DNA of 64,000 nt from Snodgrassella alvi (GCF_040741455.2 NZ_CP160328.2:1987701-2051700), one strand, 5' to 3'; counted from the stretch's first letter, positions 10,301 through 19,126 are shown. Notes: generated by a model from the letters alone, not told the origin. Numbers and translations: made by a program.

Positions 10301-10330
10301 CTTTCTTTTTTTCAAAAAAGTGGAGTTTTT

Positions 10331-10903
10331 ATGTTGAATACATGTTTAATAAAAAATAATTACTTCAAAGCTAAAGTTGCTTATATTAATGATGGGGTAG
10401 TATATATTGTAATATATAGATCAGATACATTTGAACATTATGTTTCTTTTAGTATCTATAATAATACAGATAAAAAAACTTGGATTTTAGAAGCTGATAA
10501 AATTATTAAAAAATTAGATGTGCCGATTGATTGGAAAAAACCACATAGGTATTGTTTAGCTTATTATGCTCGTCAGGTTTTAAACGATGATGATTTTACA
10601 GATAAATTAAATTATAATTTATTAAGTGATTCAGATATATACCGTTATGTGCTTATATCTAGATTAAAAGAAACTGCTTTAATAAAAAAATTGAATCAAC
10701 TACCTAAAGAGGAAAAAATTCAATTATTTATCCTAAAGGACTGGGAAATTGAGGCTAGTGTATCAGAAGATATTCATTATGCTATCTATGGGCGTCAATA
10801 TATATATAAAAGGCTATATGATAAAAAAAAATATACTATTTATTATAAAAAATATTTGGAAAGGATAGAAAATGTCTTCGGGAAAATAGATGAAAATGAA
10901 TAA
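10331..10903 (+). CDS. Candidate immunity protein for the Rhs tip
   Basis: 190 residues, starting 30 bases after the Rhs stop with GTGGAG upstream. It has no signal peptide, is AT-rich in base composition like the toxin tip, and contains many Tyr, Lys and Ile residues. I see no known immunity family. The assignment rests on the fixed gene order toxin then immunity, seen in every cassette that follows. Immunity proteins of this kind bind and block the cognate toxin in the cytoplasm. Confidence 0.55.
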   Translation: MLNTCLIKNNYFKAKVAYINDGVVYIVIYRSDTFEHYVSFSIYNNTDKKTWILEADKIIKKLDVPIDWKKPHRYCLAYYARQVLNDDDFTDKLNYNLLSDSDIYRYVLISRLKETALIKKLNQLPKEEKIQLFILKDWEIEASVSEDIHYAIYGRQYIYKRLYDKKKYTIYYKKYLERIENVFGKIDENE

Positions 10904-11226
10904 TTTTGAGAAATTGAAAATATTAAAACTATATTTTCGAAAATTTTAAAACTAATTTAATTTTTAAATATTAAATTGTTTGATAAAGACTAACTAATTA
11001 TAAATCTTTAACTAGGTCAATAAACTTAATTAGTTAGTAAATTTTTATTATTCATACTATATTTTTATGTAGAAATTATTAAATTAAAATGATGTGTATA
11101 ACTATCTAAAATTATTTTGTTATGTAAAAAAATTTTTCTTTATAATAATATTTTTAAAAATATGATTACAATTAAAAATTAACATATATTACTCAAGTAT
11201 ATTTATATACATTTTTAAAGTGTATT
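10904..11226. other. AT-rich spacer between the active Rhs gene and the first displaced tip
   Basis: About 320 bases of nearly pure AT sequence. No open frame, hairpin with T-run or repeat could be supported. It ends abruptly where homology to the Rhs core begins (AGCCCACTGTGG). Confidence 0.5.
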
Positions 11227-11948
11227 AGCCCACTGTGGTAAGCTAACCTAAGTGAAGGCCAAACCTTGAAAAACGCCAGTTATTACTACCTAATAACAGA
11301 CCATCTGGGCACCATGCAACAAGCAATAAACAGTGCAGGAGAACAGAGCTGGAAGATTACCAGTGATGCATTTGGCAACAGCGAACTGGATGTAAATAAC
11401 CAAATCACAATGAACCTGAGGTTTCTGGGACAGTATTACTACGAAGAGACTGGACTATCGTATAACTACTTCAGGGATTATGACGCGAAGACGGGAAGGT
11501 ATATTCAGAATGACCCAATAGGGTTAGCAGGAGGAGTAAACACGTATGGATATGTAGGTGGAAATCCGCTTTTATACAGTGACCCGACTGGGGAGATTGC
11601 TCCTATAGCTGTTCCATTAATTGTTGCTGTAATAAGGGTAGCAATAAATGGGATACGATTTTGTGCGTTAAATTTTACTTGAAACAGACTGGCAAGCGAA
11701 GCGTTGAAATGGGGGATGGTAGGAGAGCAAGCAGCTACTGATAAACATAGGCAAGTGGGTGATAGGAATAGAGTTATAAGAGAATGTAAAAAATATAAAG
11801 ATAGTGAGGTAGGTTATACTGTACATGTTTAGGGGATAGAGTTGTGATTACAAAATCAAATGGAGAAATACATACTAGTTTCAAAAATTTCAGAGCTAAT
11901 ACCAATATGAGAGTAAAGAAGGGAAAATGGGTTCGACAATGGGACTAA
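11227..11948 (+). pseudogene. Displaced Rhs tip 1: core fragment, linker and broken toxin tail
   Basis: Homology to the main Rhs gene starts at 11227 (about main position 9390) and runs through LRFLGQYYYEETGLSYNYF, TGRYIQNDPIGLAGG and the PTGE junction. The hydrophobic linker (IAPIAVPLIVAVIRVAINGIR) is shared with tip 4. A TGA at 11680-11682 replaces the TGC (Cys) seen in tip 4. A TAG at 11830 and a frame change near 11828 interrupt the frame again. Beyond it, in a new frame, a tail reads GDRVVITKSNGEIHTSFKNF and KKGKWVRQWD and stops at 11946-11948. That tail resembles compact RNase-type toxin tips, without firm family assignment. Two lesions and no start mean this copy is not expressed as it stands. 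Confidence 0.8.
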
Positions 11949-12220
11949 ATTTATATAAAGAAAGCAGTATATTAATAAATCAATGTAATAATGATTGTAA
12001 TAATATATGTAAAGCTAACTTGTTAGAAAGATTGAAAGATAATAAGTTTGCTGTAATATCAATAGATTATTTATACGATGATGCTGATTTCGAGAAGGAT
12101 TGTGTAAGCCAAAAAAAAAATTATTACGAATTAGTTAGAGAAGAATTTAGCTTTTCATATTTAAAATGGTTTAATACTGAACAAGAAGCATTAGACAATT
12201 TTTTTTATGATATGGTTTAA
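11939..12220 (+). CDS. Candidate immunity protein for displaced tip 1
   Basis: 93 residues from the ATG at 11939, which overlaps the last codons and stop of the broken toxin tail; an in-frame ATG at 11927 is an alternative. GGGAAAATGGG upstream could serve for ribosome binding. The product is small, acidic and Cys-containing (INQCNNDCNNICKANLLERL), with no signal peptide. Family not recognised. The overlap suggests translational coupling in the intact ancestor. The gene is open although its toxin is broken. Confidence 0.55.
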   Translation: MGLNLYKESSILINQCNNDCNNICKANLLERLKDNKFAVISIDYLYDDADFEKDCVSQKKNYYELVREEFSFSYLKWFNTEQEALDNFFYDMV

Positions 12221-12295
12221 TAAAAATGTACTATATTTTATTTGCAATTAACTATAAAGCTATGGATAAGTAAATTAGCGGTAAAATATATTTGG

Positions 12296-12331
12296 GCTTT
12301 AACTAAGATTAAATAGTTAAAGCTTTTTTTT
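12296..12331 (+). terminator. Rho-independent terminator after immunity gene 1
   Basis: Stem GCTTTAACT / AGTTAAAGC with a 10-base loop, followed by eight T. Confidence 0.75.
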
Positions 12332-12392
12332 AATATATTATTATTTGCAAATGTATAAATTCTGAACTATATAAATTAAAACGAATATTTAA

Positions 12393-13505
12393 GGAGAAAT
12401 AGCCAGCTACCAGTACGACCCATTTGGCCGGCGCATCAGCAAAACCGTAAATGGCAAAACTACCTACTATATCTACAGCAGCGAAGGGCTAATAGCTGAA
12501 CTGAATCAGACAGGACGGATGCAAGTAGCGTACGGTTGGGCACCAGATAGCGACTGGGGCACCAGCCCACTGTGGCAGGCGAATCTAAACGAAGGCCAAA
12601 CCCTAAAAAATGCCAGCTATCACTACCTGATAACAGACCATCTGGGCACCCCACAACTAGCAATAAACAGTACAGGAGAACAGAGCTGGAAGATTACCAG
12701 TGATGCATTTGGCAACAGCGAACTGGATGCAAATAACCAAATCACCATGAACCTGAGGTTTCCGGGACAGTATTACGATGAAGAGACTGGACTATCGTAT
12801 AACTATTTCAGGGATTACGACGCGAAGACGGGGAGATATATTCAGAATGACCCGATAGGGTTAGCTGGGGGAATAAACACGTATGGGTATGTAGGTGGAA
12901 ATCCGCTGGTATATAGTGACCCAACTGGGGAGTTGGCTCAAGTAATAGTGCCAGTATTAATAGGAGCCACTATTATAAGTGCATGTGTAGTGTCACCAGC
13001 ATGTAAAAAATTTGTGACTGATTCTTGGTCTGGTTTATATCAAAATATACGTGAAAGAATTAAAGGCACAGATGTTTTGCCTACATTATCGGAGCACAAA
13101 GAAGATGATAAAAATAATACAAAATCATGCGATAGTAATACAGTTAATATAAACGACCTTAATAATATAAGTACTAATGGAGCAGCTCCTCCTCCTGATC
13201 CAGATAATGAGAATGAACAAGATAAAGTTCTAAAGGATATTATTAATGATTCTACTCCTGGGCCAAAAACAAAAGGACACAGTACACAATATATACGTAA
13301 TAAATCTGGATGGGAGCAAACGCAAAAGGATTTTAATAATTTAAATCCAAGTAATGTTAAAAATGTAGGTAGAGAAAATGTTGTTTTACATGGTCAGCTT
13401 AAGGATGGCAGAATAGTAGTAATACGTCCTAATAGCTCTAGTGGCAGACCCACAATGGAAATAAGACCTATTAAAGGTAAACGAGTAACAAAAATTAGAT
13501 ATTAA
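12393..13505 (+). CDS. Displaced Rhs tip 2: intact core end, linker and KIRY-type toxin tip
   Basis: Rhs core homology starts at 12393 (GEIASYQYDPFGRR), directly after an in-frame TAA at 12390-12392, and stays open for 371 codons; the first ATG is at 12519. The core end is intact, including TGRYIQNDPIGLAGG and the PTGE junction. The linker (QVIVPVLIGATIISACVVSP) is shared with tip 3. A polar low-complexity segment (GAAPPPDPDNENEQDK) follows. The tip is small and basic: HSTQYIRNKSGWEQ, NVVLHGQLKDGRIVVIRP, SSGRPTMEIRP and a final VTKIRY. The pattern RPxSSxGRPTxEI...KIRY is common at the ends of Rhs and CDI toxins. An RNase-like fold is my inference. Without the shell it is probably a silent cassette that could recombine into the main gene. 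Confidence 0.7.
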   Translation, partial: GEIASYQYDPFGRRISKTVNGKTTYYIYSSEGLIAELNQTGRMQVAYGWAPDSDWGTSPLWQANLNEGQTLKNASYHYLITDHLGTPQLAINSTGEQSWKITSDAFGNSELDANNQITMNLRFPGQYYDEETGLSYNYFRDYDAKTGRYIQNDPIGLAGGINTYGYVGGNPLVYSDPTGELAQVIVPVLIGATIISACVVSPACKKFVTDSWSGLYQNIRERIKGTDVLPTLSEHKEDDKNNTKSCDSNTVNINDLNNISTNGAAPPPDPDNENEQDKVLKDIINDSTPGPKTKGHSTQYIRNKSGWEQTQKDFNNLNPSNVKNVGRENVVLHGQLKDGRIVVIRPNSSSGRPTMEIRPIKGKRVTKIRY

Positions 13506-13517
13506 CAAGGATATGTG

Positions 13518-14033
13518 ATGAACATTTGTGATCAAAATACATCTTTGTATAGAGATAAAATTGAATTTATACAAAGTATTTTAAATACTCACTGCGTGAT
13601 TTCAAAAGATTTTATTTATAAAAATAATTGGGTAGCAATGATTATTCCTGAAAATCTTGAAATTATTGAGTCTGAATGGTTGTCTGATGCCATTCATAGA
13701 TTTGGATTTACTACATATGAACAATATATTATCGAAAATAATGATAAAATAGAATATTTAGAAATTATTAATAATCAAGAAAATATTTATGATAGCGAAT
13801 ACGGTTTTTTGGATAAACGAGTTATTCTAACTAATAAAAATATTGATTTTATGTATTATAAAAATTTAGATAATTTATATCATATATTTGCTGGAACTTA
13901 TGATTTTGTTTATAGCTGCATTCAATGTAGTGAGCAAAATTGTAAAGAAATTTATAACGAGTACTATCATCAATTTATGAAAGATTCCAAAGAATTTCGA
14001 GAATGCAAATATATATGGGATTTATATCAATAA
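13518..14033 (+). CDS. Candidate immunity protein 2a, paralogue of the next gene
   Basis: 171 residues from the ATG at 13518, with AAGGA six bases upstream; GTG at 13515 is an alternative start. Key segments are NWVAMIIPENLEIIESEWLS, DAIHRFG, NIDFMYYK and LYHIFAGTYDFVYSCIQCS. The next gene shares the same landmarks, so the two are paralogues. The family was not recognised. Its place directly after the intact tip 2 makes it the likely cognate inhibitor of that toxin. Confidence 0.6.
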   Translation: MNICDQNTSLYRDKIEFIQSILNTHCVISKDFIYKNNWVAMIIPENLEIIESEWLSDAIHRFGFTTYEQYIIENNDKIEYLEIINNQENIYDSEYGFLDKRVILTNKNIDFMYYKNLDNLYHIFAGTYDFVYSCIQCSEQNCKEIYNEYYHQFMKDSKEFRECKYIWDLYQ

Positions 14034-14058
14034 ATTAATTTAGCTTTATTTAGTATTT

Positions 14059-14083
14059 AATCCTTGCCTTTTGGCAAGGATTT
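14059..14083 (+). terminator. Hairpin terminator after immunity 2a
   Basis: AATCCTTGCC / GGCAAGGATT with a four-base loop, then a short T/A-rich tail. It separates the two paralogous immunity genes, so the second needs its own promoter or read-through. Confidence 0.65.
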
Positions 14084-14133
14084 ATATATATAATTTTTAA
14101 TTAAGCGTAAGTAAATAAATAATGGGGCTAATA

Positions 14134-14667
14134 ATGAGTAATTTAATTTCAAGAAAAGCATTATTTGAGAATAAAGCTAATTTTTCTGAATACTTACTAA
14201 ATTCAGATAAAGGAATTTCTAAGCAATTTATAAATGATAAAGGATGGGTAGCTATGCCTTGTGCAGGCTATCTATATTCAATAGAGGCTGAGTGGCTTTC
14301 TGATGCAATTCATAGGTTAGGGTCTAATAGTTATTATCAATACTTATTCTATGACGATGGATTGGAAGAAATATTACAATTTAATAATAATAGTAGTAAT
14401 ATTAATTCTAGTGATTTAAATTATTCATATTGTCATACAATTATAACTAATGAAAATGTTGATTTTGTATATTACAGGCATGAATGGGGTTTATATCATA
14501 TGTTTGCTGGTACACCTGATTTTGTTTATAGTTGTATTCGTTGTAGTAGAAGAATTAGTAAAAAAATGTTTTTAGAATATTGTTTTAATGATGCGGAAAG
14601 TCCAGCTGATTATGAAAAATGTAAACGAGCTTGGTTTTTATATCAAGGTGATGATTTGGAAAATTAA
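14134..14667 (+). CDS. Candidate immunity protein 2b, duplicated paralogue without its own toxin
   Basis: 177 residues from the ATG at 14134, with GGGG nine bases upstream; an upstream in-frame ATG lies at 14122. Shared with 13518-14033 are GWVAMP, EAEWLSDAIHRLG, TNENVDFVYYR, LYHMFAGTPDFVYSCIRCS and a final Trp-x-LYQ. The sequences are clearly homologous but diverged, so this is an older duplication or an import. No toxin fragment lies between the two genes. An orphan immunity gene could protect against a related toxin variant. Confidence 0.6.
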   Translation: MSNLISRKALFENKANFSEYLLNSDKGISKQFINDKGWVAMPCAGYLYSIEAEWLSDAIHRLGSNSYYQYLFYDDGLEEILQFNNNSSNINSSDLNYSYCHTIITNENVDFVYYRHEWGLYHMFAGTPDFVYSCIRCSRRISKKMFLEYCFNDAESPADYEKCKRAWFLYQGDDLEN

Positions 14668-14753
14668 TTTATATTGATCTGATATAATTAATTTATTTTA
14701 AATGTTTAATCCAATTATTAATTCTCAATCTTAAATAATTAATAATTGATTTG

Positions 14754-15878
14754 TTAATCCAAGTCAAACCGAAACAAGAAAGCCAAGCGCAACGAGCAGA
14801 ATCGTACAGCTACGATGCCATAGACAACCGCACCGGTAGCGCCCAACAACCAGGTGAGTGGCAGTACAACGACCTCAACCAACTCATCAAATGGGGAGAA
14901 GGCAAACAACAAACCAGCCTCAGCTACACCATCAACGGGCAGCTAGCGACAGAAGAAAACGCCAATAAAAAACTCAGCTATAGCTATAACGCTGCAGATA
15001 GACTAAGTAAAGTCAGCAACGACAACGGAGAAATAGCCAGCTACCAATACGACCCATTTGGCCGGCGCATCAGCAAAACCGTAAATGGCAAAACTACCTA
15101 CTACATCTACAGCAGCGAAGGACTAATAGCCAAACTGGATCAAACAGGACGGATGCAAGTAGCGTACGGTTGGGCACCAGACAGCGATTGGGGCATCAGG
15201 CCCTTATGGCAGGCCAATCTAAATGAAGGCCAAACCCTAAAAAATGCCAGCTATCACTACCTAATAACAGACCATCTTGGCACCCCACAACTAGCAATAA
15301 ACAGTGCAGGAGAACAGAGCTGGAAGATTACCAGTGATGCGTTTGGCAACAGCGAACTGGATGCAAATAACCAAATCACCATGAACCTGAGGTTTCCGGG
15401 ACAGTATTACGACGAAGAGACCGGACTATCGTATAACTACTTCAGGGATTATGACGCGAAGACGGGGAGATATATCCAGAGTGACCCGATAGGGTTAGCA
15501 GGAGGAGTAAACACGTATGGGTATGTAGGTGGAAATCCGCTGGTATACAGTGATCCGACTGGGGAGTTTGCTCAAGTAATAGTTCCAGTATTAATAGGAG
15601 CCACTATTTTAAGTGCATGTGTAGTGTCACCAGTATGTAAAAAAAATGTCACTGATTCTTGGTCTGGTTTATATCAAAATATACGTGAAAGAATTAAAGG
15701 CACAGATGTTTTGCCTACATTAACGGGAAACAGAGAAGATAATAAAAATAATACAAAATCATGCGATAGTAATACAGTTAGTATAAATGATCCCAATAAT
15801 GTTACTATATTATGGGAGCAGTACCTCCACCTGAAGATCCTGATGATGAAAAAACTCAGATTCTTTTATTGGTATTAG
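14754..15878 (+). pseudogene. Displaced Rhs tip 3: longest core fragment, frame lost before the toxin
   Basis: Homology to the main Rhs begins at 14754 (QVKPKQESQAQRAESYSYDA) and covers about 800 bases of the core, including TGRYIQSDPIGLAGG. The linker (QVIVPVLIGATILSACVVSP) is nearly the same as in tip 2. After SINDPNNV the frame runs into a nonsense tail and stops at 15876-15878. Comparison with tip 2 shows the expected GAVPPPEDPDDE in the +2 frame and the toxin in yet another frame, so two indels separate core and toxin. One indel lies at a run of six A at about 15849-15854. Confidence 0.75.
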
Positions 15879-16197
15879 TGCTGATGAAATAAAATTGATA
15901 AATAAAATTCATGGTGGTTCAAATACGGTTACAGGAGAAGTTGATACGGTTTTAGCAAATATGTCGTATAGAACAGGATTTTATGATAAGAGTGCCGTGG
16001 TTATTAGAGATATTGCTGGTAGACATTTATTTAATAATGCAAATAAAAGAACGGCTCAAACTGTTGTAGAGCAACTTGCAAAAAGAAATAATATTAATAT
16101 TAGTAAATCTCAAATTAGAAATGTAATTAATAATTCTGCTACTGGAAGGTTGAGAAGTATTGAAGAAATATCTGGAGCTTTAAAAAATGGTATATAG
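15850..16197 (+). CDS. Fic/Doc-like toxin tip of displaced cassette 3
   Basis: An open frame of about 115 codons with no good start, TTG at 15895 being the only candidate. It contains INKIHGGSNTVTGEVD, VVIRDIAG and then HLFNNANKRTAQTVVEQL. The last segment fits the Fic/Doc active-site loop HxFx(N/D)xNKR, with Asn-Ala as in Doc. Fic domains transfer AMP or similar groups and Doc phosphorylates EF-Tu; which reaction applies here cannot be told. The domain is short, and the final part (NNSATGRLRSIEEISGALKNGI) is unrecognised. It is separated from its Rhs linker by two frameshifts, so it is silent unless repaired by recombination. The stop overlaps the start of the next gene. Confidence 0.7.
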   Translation, partial: KNSDSFIGISADEIKLINKIHGGSNTVTGEVDTVLANMSYRTGFYDKSAVVIRDIAGRHLFNNANKRTAQTVVEQLAKRNNINISKSQIRNVINNSATGRLRSIEEISGALKNGI

Positions 16198-16408
16198 AGT
16201 TAATATGATCACTTATTTAGATCAAGTTGAATCAATTGCACAAGAAGGTTGCACAATAGTAATCAAATTTGATGGTGAGAGGGATAAGAAAAATTTTTAT
16301 ACTGTGGTTTTATCGGGAGGCCAATTAAAAGATGATTATTTTAGAAAGGATGGTGCCGATTTACCTTTATTACTTCGTGAAATGATAAATTTTTATAAAA
16401 ATTATTAA
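16187..16408 (+). CDS. Candidate immunity protein for the Fic/Doc-like tip
   Basis: 73 residues. The ATG at 16187 overlaps the last 11 bases of the toxin frame, implying coupled translation; a second ATG lies at 16205. The product is small and mixed charge (IVIKFDGERDKKNFYTVVLS), with no signal peptide. It shows no resemblance to Phd, nor to the antitoxin helix SxxxE(G/N) that inhibits many Fic proteins, so the inhibitory mode would be different. Assignment is by position. Confidence 0.55.
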   Translation: MVYRVNMITYLDQVESIAQEGCTIVIKFDGERDKKNFYTVVLSGGQLKDDYFRKDGADLPLLLREMINFYKNY

Positions 16409-16430
16409 TTTAAAATAATTATGTTAAAAA

Positions 16431-16459
16431 AATCCTAGATTATAGACTAGGATTTTTTT
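16431..16459 (+). terminator. Rho-independent terminator after Fic-cassette immunity gene
   Basis: AATCCTAG / CTAGGATT stem with an eight-base loop, followed by a T-run. Confidence 0.8.
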
Positions 16460-16494
16460 AAAATTTATCTATAATAAATTTTTTAATATTTTTT

Positions 16495-16839
16495 TTGTTT
16501 ATAAAAATTTTTGTATTACTTATTTCATACTATGATACAAGATATGCTAAAAATGGGAAAGTGCACGATGATTTCACAATTGTCGTATTTGAAAATAAAT
16601 TATTTTTTTCGCTAGAGCTGAGTAAACTTAAAAATATTCGAACCAATGATCAATTGTTTATCTCAGACATAGATAGTGCTGAAAAAAAATGGAATATTAA
16701 TGGAGATACTTATCTTACTTTTTCATATACAATAACTAAAGGAAAAAATGAGGATCAAGTAGAAACAGTACTTAAAGATCCTGACAGAACCGTGTGGTCA
16801 ACTTTTAAAATTGTGAATGAATCGATTATACCGATATAA
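16495..16839 (+). CDS. Hypothetical protein, possible orphan immunity gene
   Basis: 114 codons from a TTG at 16495. No ATG fits the visible conservation-like body (ISYYDTRYAKNGKVHDDFTI, then DGDTYLTF-like strands), so the N-terminus may be lost. It is AT-rich like the other immunity genes and sits between two terminators within the cassette array. No toxin fragment precedes it. Family not recognised. Confidence 0.4.
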   Translation: MFIKIFVLLISYYDTRYAKNGKVHDDFTIVVFENKLFFSLELSKLKNIRTNDQLFISDIDSAEKKWNINGDTYLTFSYTITKGKNEDQVETVLKDPDRTVWSTFKIVNESIIPI

Positions 16840-17048
16840 TCTAGATTATATACTTTTGATTATCTACCGCTAGCTAATTTTTTAGTATTTATAACTACAT
16901 GTTTTTTAAATTTTATGTTTAAATATTTAAAAATAAATAAACTATTTGAAAATTTTGTAATAATAAATAGCTATATTAATATTGAAAACATTTAGATTAT
17001 TGCTAACTTTTTTAATTTTAATAATAATTTATTAATTAAGGAATTAAA

Positions 17049-17279
17049 ATGAATTATCCGAATGGTGATGAAATAAGGGCAGGAGATAAACTTAGTTTAG
17101 AAGGAGGAATGACAGGTTTAGTATTATGCTCTTTTGATTCAAAAGATTATCTTCCTGAATTTGATTATGAATCTTGGATAGATACATGTAAAACTGGAAT
17201 AATGGTAGATACTGATGTTGCCGGTTTAATTCATTATTCTGAACCAAATTCTAATTTTAAATTATTAAAAAGAAAATAG
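17049..17279 (+). CDS. Small orphan immunity-like protein
   Basis: 76 residues, ATG preceded by AAGGAATTAAA. The pattern NGDEIRAGDKLSLEG, TGLVLCSFDSKDY, CKTGIMVDTDVAGLIHYSE recalls a small beta-rich family often found beside polymorphic toxins (GDxVxL, GVVVxSI, GxxVxTxxxGLIHY). It is a cytoplasmic protein without signal. The matching toxin is not present, so it looks like a retained immunity gene. A decayed second copy lies at 19687-19914 with the same terminator layout downstream. Confidence 0.55.
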   Translation: MNYPNGDEIRAGDKLSLEGGMTGLVLCSFDSKDYLPEFDYESWIDTCKTGIMVDTDVAGLIHYSEPNSNFKLLKRK

Positions 17280-17328
17280 TAAGAATAGCTTAAATACATG
17301 TATATATTAGTTAAAAATTGAATTTAAT

Positions 17329-17362
17329 TATCCCGCCATTTATTTTATTGCGGGATATTTTT
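17329..17362 (+). terminator. Hairpin terminator after the orphan immunity-like gene
   Basis: TATCCCGC / GCGGGATA stem followed by T-rich sequence. Nearly the same hairpin recurs at 19963-19997. Confidence 0.75.
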
Positions 17363-17390
17363 TGAATATTTAATTCAATGTAAATACTTT

Positions 17391-18468
17391 AGCTACAACG
17401 CGGCCGAGAGACTAAGTAAAGTCAGCAACGACAGCAGAAAAATAGCTAGTTACCATACGACCTGTTTGGCCGGCGCATCAGCAAAACCGTAAATGGCAAA
17501 ACCACCTACTACATCTACAGCAGCGCAGGGCTGATAGCCGACCTGGATCAAACAGGACGGATGCAAGTAGCGTATAGCTGGATACCGGACAGCGATTGGG
17601 GCACCAGCCAATTGTGACAGGCCAATCTAAATGAAGGCCAAACCCTAAAAAATGCCAGCTATCACTACCTAATAACAGACCATCTGGGCACTCCACAACT
17701 AGCAATAAACAGTGCAGGAGAACAGAGCAGGAAGATTACCAGTGATGCATTTGGCAACAGCGAACTGGATGCAAATAACCAAATCACCATGAACCTGAGG
17801 TTTCCGGGACAGTATTACGACGAAGAGACTGGACTATCGTATAACTACTTCAGGGATTATGACGCGAAGACGGGGAGATATATTCAGAATGACCCGATAG
17901 GGTTGGCTGGAGGGATAAACACGTATGGATATGTAGGTGGAAATCCGCTGGTATACAGTGATCCGACTGAGGAGATTGCTCCTGTAGCTGTTCCATTAAT
18001 TGTTGCTGGAATAAGGGTTGCAATAAATGGGATACGATTTTGTGTGTTGAATCCTACTTGCAACAGACTGGCAAGCGAAGCGTTGAAATGGGGGATGGTA
18101 GGTTGGCTTACAGGATTACCCACAATACCAATGCTTAATGATAATAAAAGTCAGGATAAAAGGACTGTGAAACTAAAGATATTGAAATAAGTGATGCAAA
18201 TAGTAAGAATACGGTAGGAGGTTCACCTGATCCTGATGATCAAGATAATAATTATAAAAAGAAATTAAAAAAAGGAGATCAAGTTGACTCAAGCCGATTT
18301 AATAAAAGACTTAAGGGTGGAGATTATCAAGATCCTAAAACTGGCTGGAAAATTTCTAAAGACAGAGCAGGAGTAAGAGGACATGGAGGTAGTTACTGGA
18401 AGTTATTTAACAAAAAAGGTGATAGAATAGGTACATTAAGTAAAGAAGGAAAATATATAAGAGAATGA
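17391..18468 (+). pseudogene. Displaced Rhs tip 4: damaged core, linker and HGGS/WKLF toxin tip
   Basis: Core homology begins at 17391 (SYNAAERLSKVSNDS). A one-base loss at about 17453 and a TGA at 17610 break it. The frame reopens at 17789 (LRFPGQYYDEETGLSYNYF) and runs to 18190 through the linker (VAVPLIVAGIRVAINGIRF, then CNRLASEALKWGMVG) shared with tip 1. A further frameshift near 18168 separates it from the toxin, which reads in another frame: DSSRFNKRLKGGDYQDPKTG, WKISKDRAGVRGHGGSYWKL, FNKKGDRIGTL and a stop at 18466-18468. The GGxYxDPxTGWxIxKDxAG...HGGSxWKL pattern is widespread in toxin tips; I recall it as a nuclease-type tip but cannot name the family with certainty. Confidence 0.75.
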
Positions 18469-18947
18469 GAAATTTAATATACAAATTGATTAAATTAGAT
18501 TTAAGTAATTTAAATTTATTAGAAAAAAAATATTATATTTTTTGTATTTCTATTTTTGATCATTTTTTAACAGAAAATGAATACATTAATGCTGATCTAG
18601 TTTCTTATAATGATGCAAAAAAAAGTGTAAGAAAAAAAATGTTATTTAATAAAATTGAAAATAAATTTATATTTATATATACATATTTGTTTAAAATTTC
18701 AAAAGCAAATGTTATTGCTATAATTGATAATAAACCAATAAGAATTAAATCGTTTAATAATTATATGTATTTATTGGATAATGTTCTTAAAGAAAAAAGA
18801 TTGTATATATTTATTTATCCATTATTAGGTTGTTTTACAATCACTGGATATGATTTAACACATCAATTTTTTGTTAAAAAAAACAAATTTATTCTTAAAA
18901 AACAAATTGAAATTTTAGCAAATAAAACTAAATTAAACATAATATAA
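18465..18947 (+). CDS. Candidate immunity protein for tip 4
   Basis: 160 residues. The ATG overlaps the toxin stop as ATGA, the usual sign of translational coupling. The product is extremely rich in Lys, Ile, Asn and Phe, is probably soluble despite hydrophobic stretches, and has no clear signal peptide. Family not recognised. The open frame contrasts with at least three lesions in its toxin partner. Confidence 0.55.
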   Translation: MRNLIYKLIKLDLSNLNLLEKKYYIFCISIFDHFLTENEYINADLVSYNDAKKSVRKKMLFNKIENKFIFIYTYLFKISKANVIAIIDNKPIRIKSFNNYMYLLDNVLKEKRLYIFIYPLLGCFTITGYDLTHQFFVKKNKFILKKQIEILANKTKLNII

Positions 18948-18965
18948 AATGAAATTTCATTTCAA

Positions 18966-18992
18966 AAAACAGCGTTTTCTTACGCTGTTTTT
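18966..18992 (+). terminator. Rho-independent terminator after tip 4 immunity
   Basis: AAAACAGCG / CGCTGTTTT with an eight-base loop and T-run. Confidence 0.8.
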
Positions 18993-19003
18993 ATATCTAA
19001 TAA

Positions 19004-19126
19004 AGTTTCAAAAACATTTACAAAGGGTTGGATAACACCTAAGACTGGTGAAATAATAAGAACAAAAAAATTTGGCAACAGCAGGTCTAATAAAATGAAA
19101 GGCAAGATTAGTGGGGAAATAAATTA
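19004..19126 (+). pseudogene. Short remnant of a further toxin tip
   Basis: An open stretch of about 40 codons ends at TAG 19124-19126 and reads SKTFTKGWITPKTGEIIRTK, then MKGKISGEIN. It has no start, no core fragment and lies directly before another immunity-like gene, the order seen in complete cassettes. It is probably the last residues of a deleted toxin. The call rests on position and composition. Confidence 0.4.

Noticed and set aside
15800-15900. Programmed frameshift between Rhs core and the Fic-like tip
   Set aside because: Two separate indels are needed, and only one lies at a homopolymer. Other tips are broken at unrelated places, so decay is simpler.
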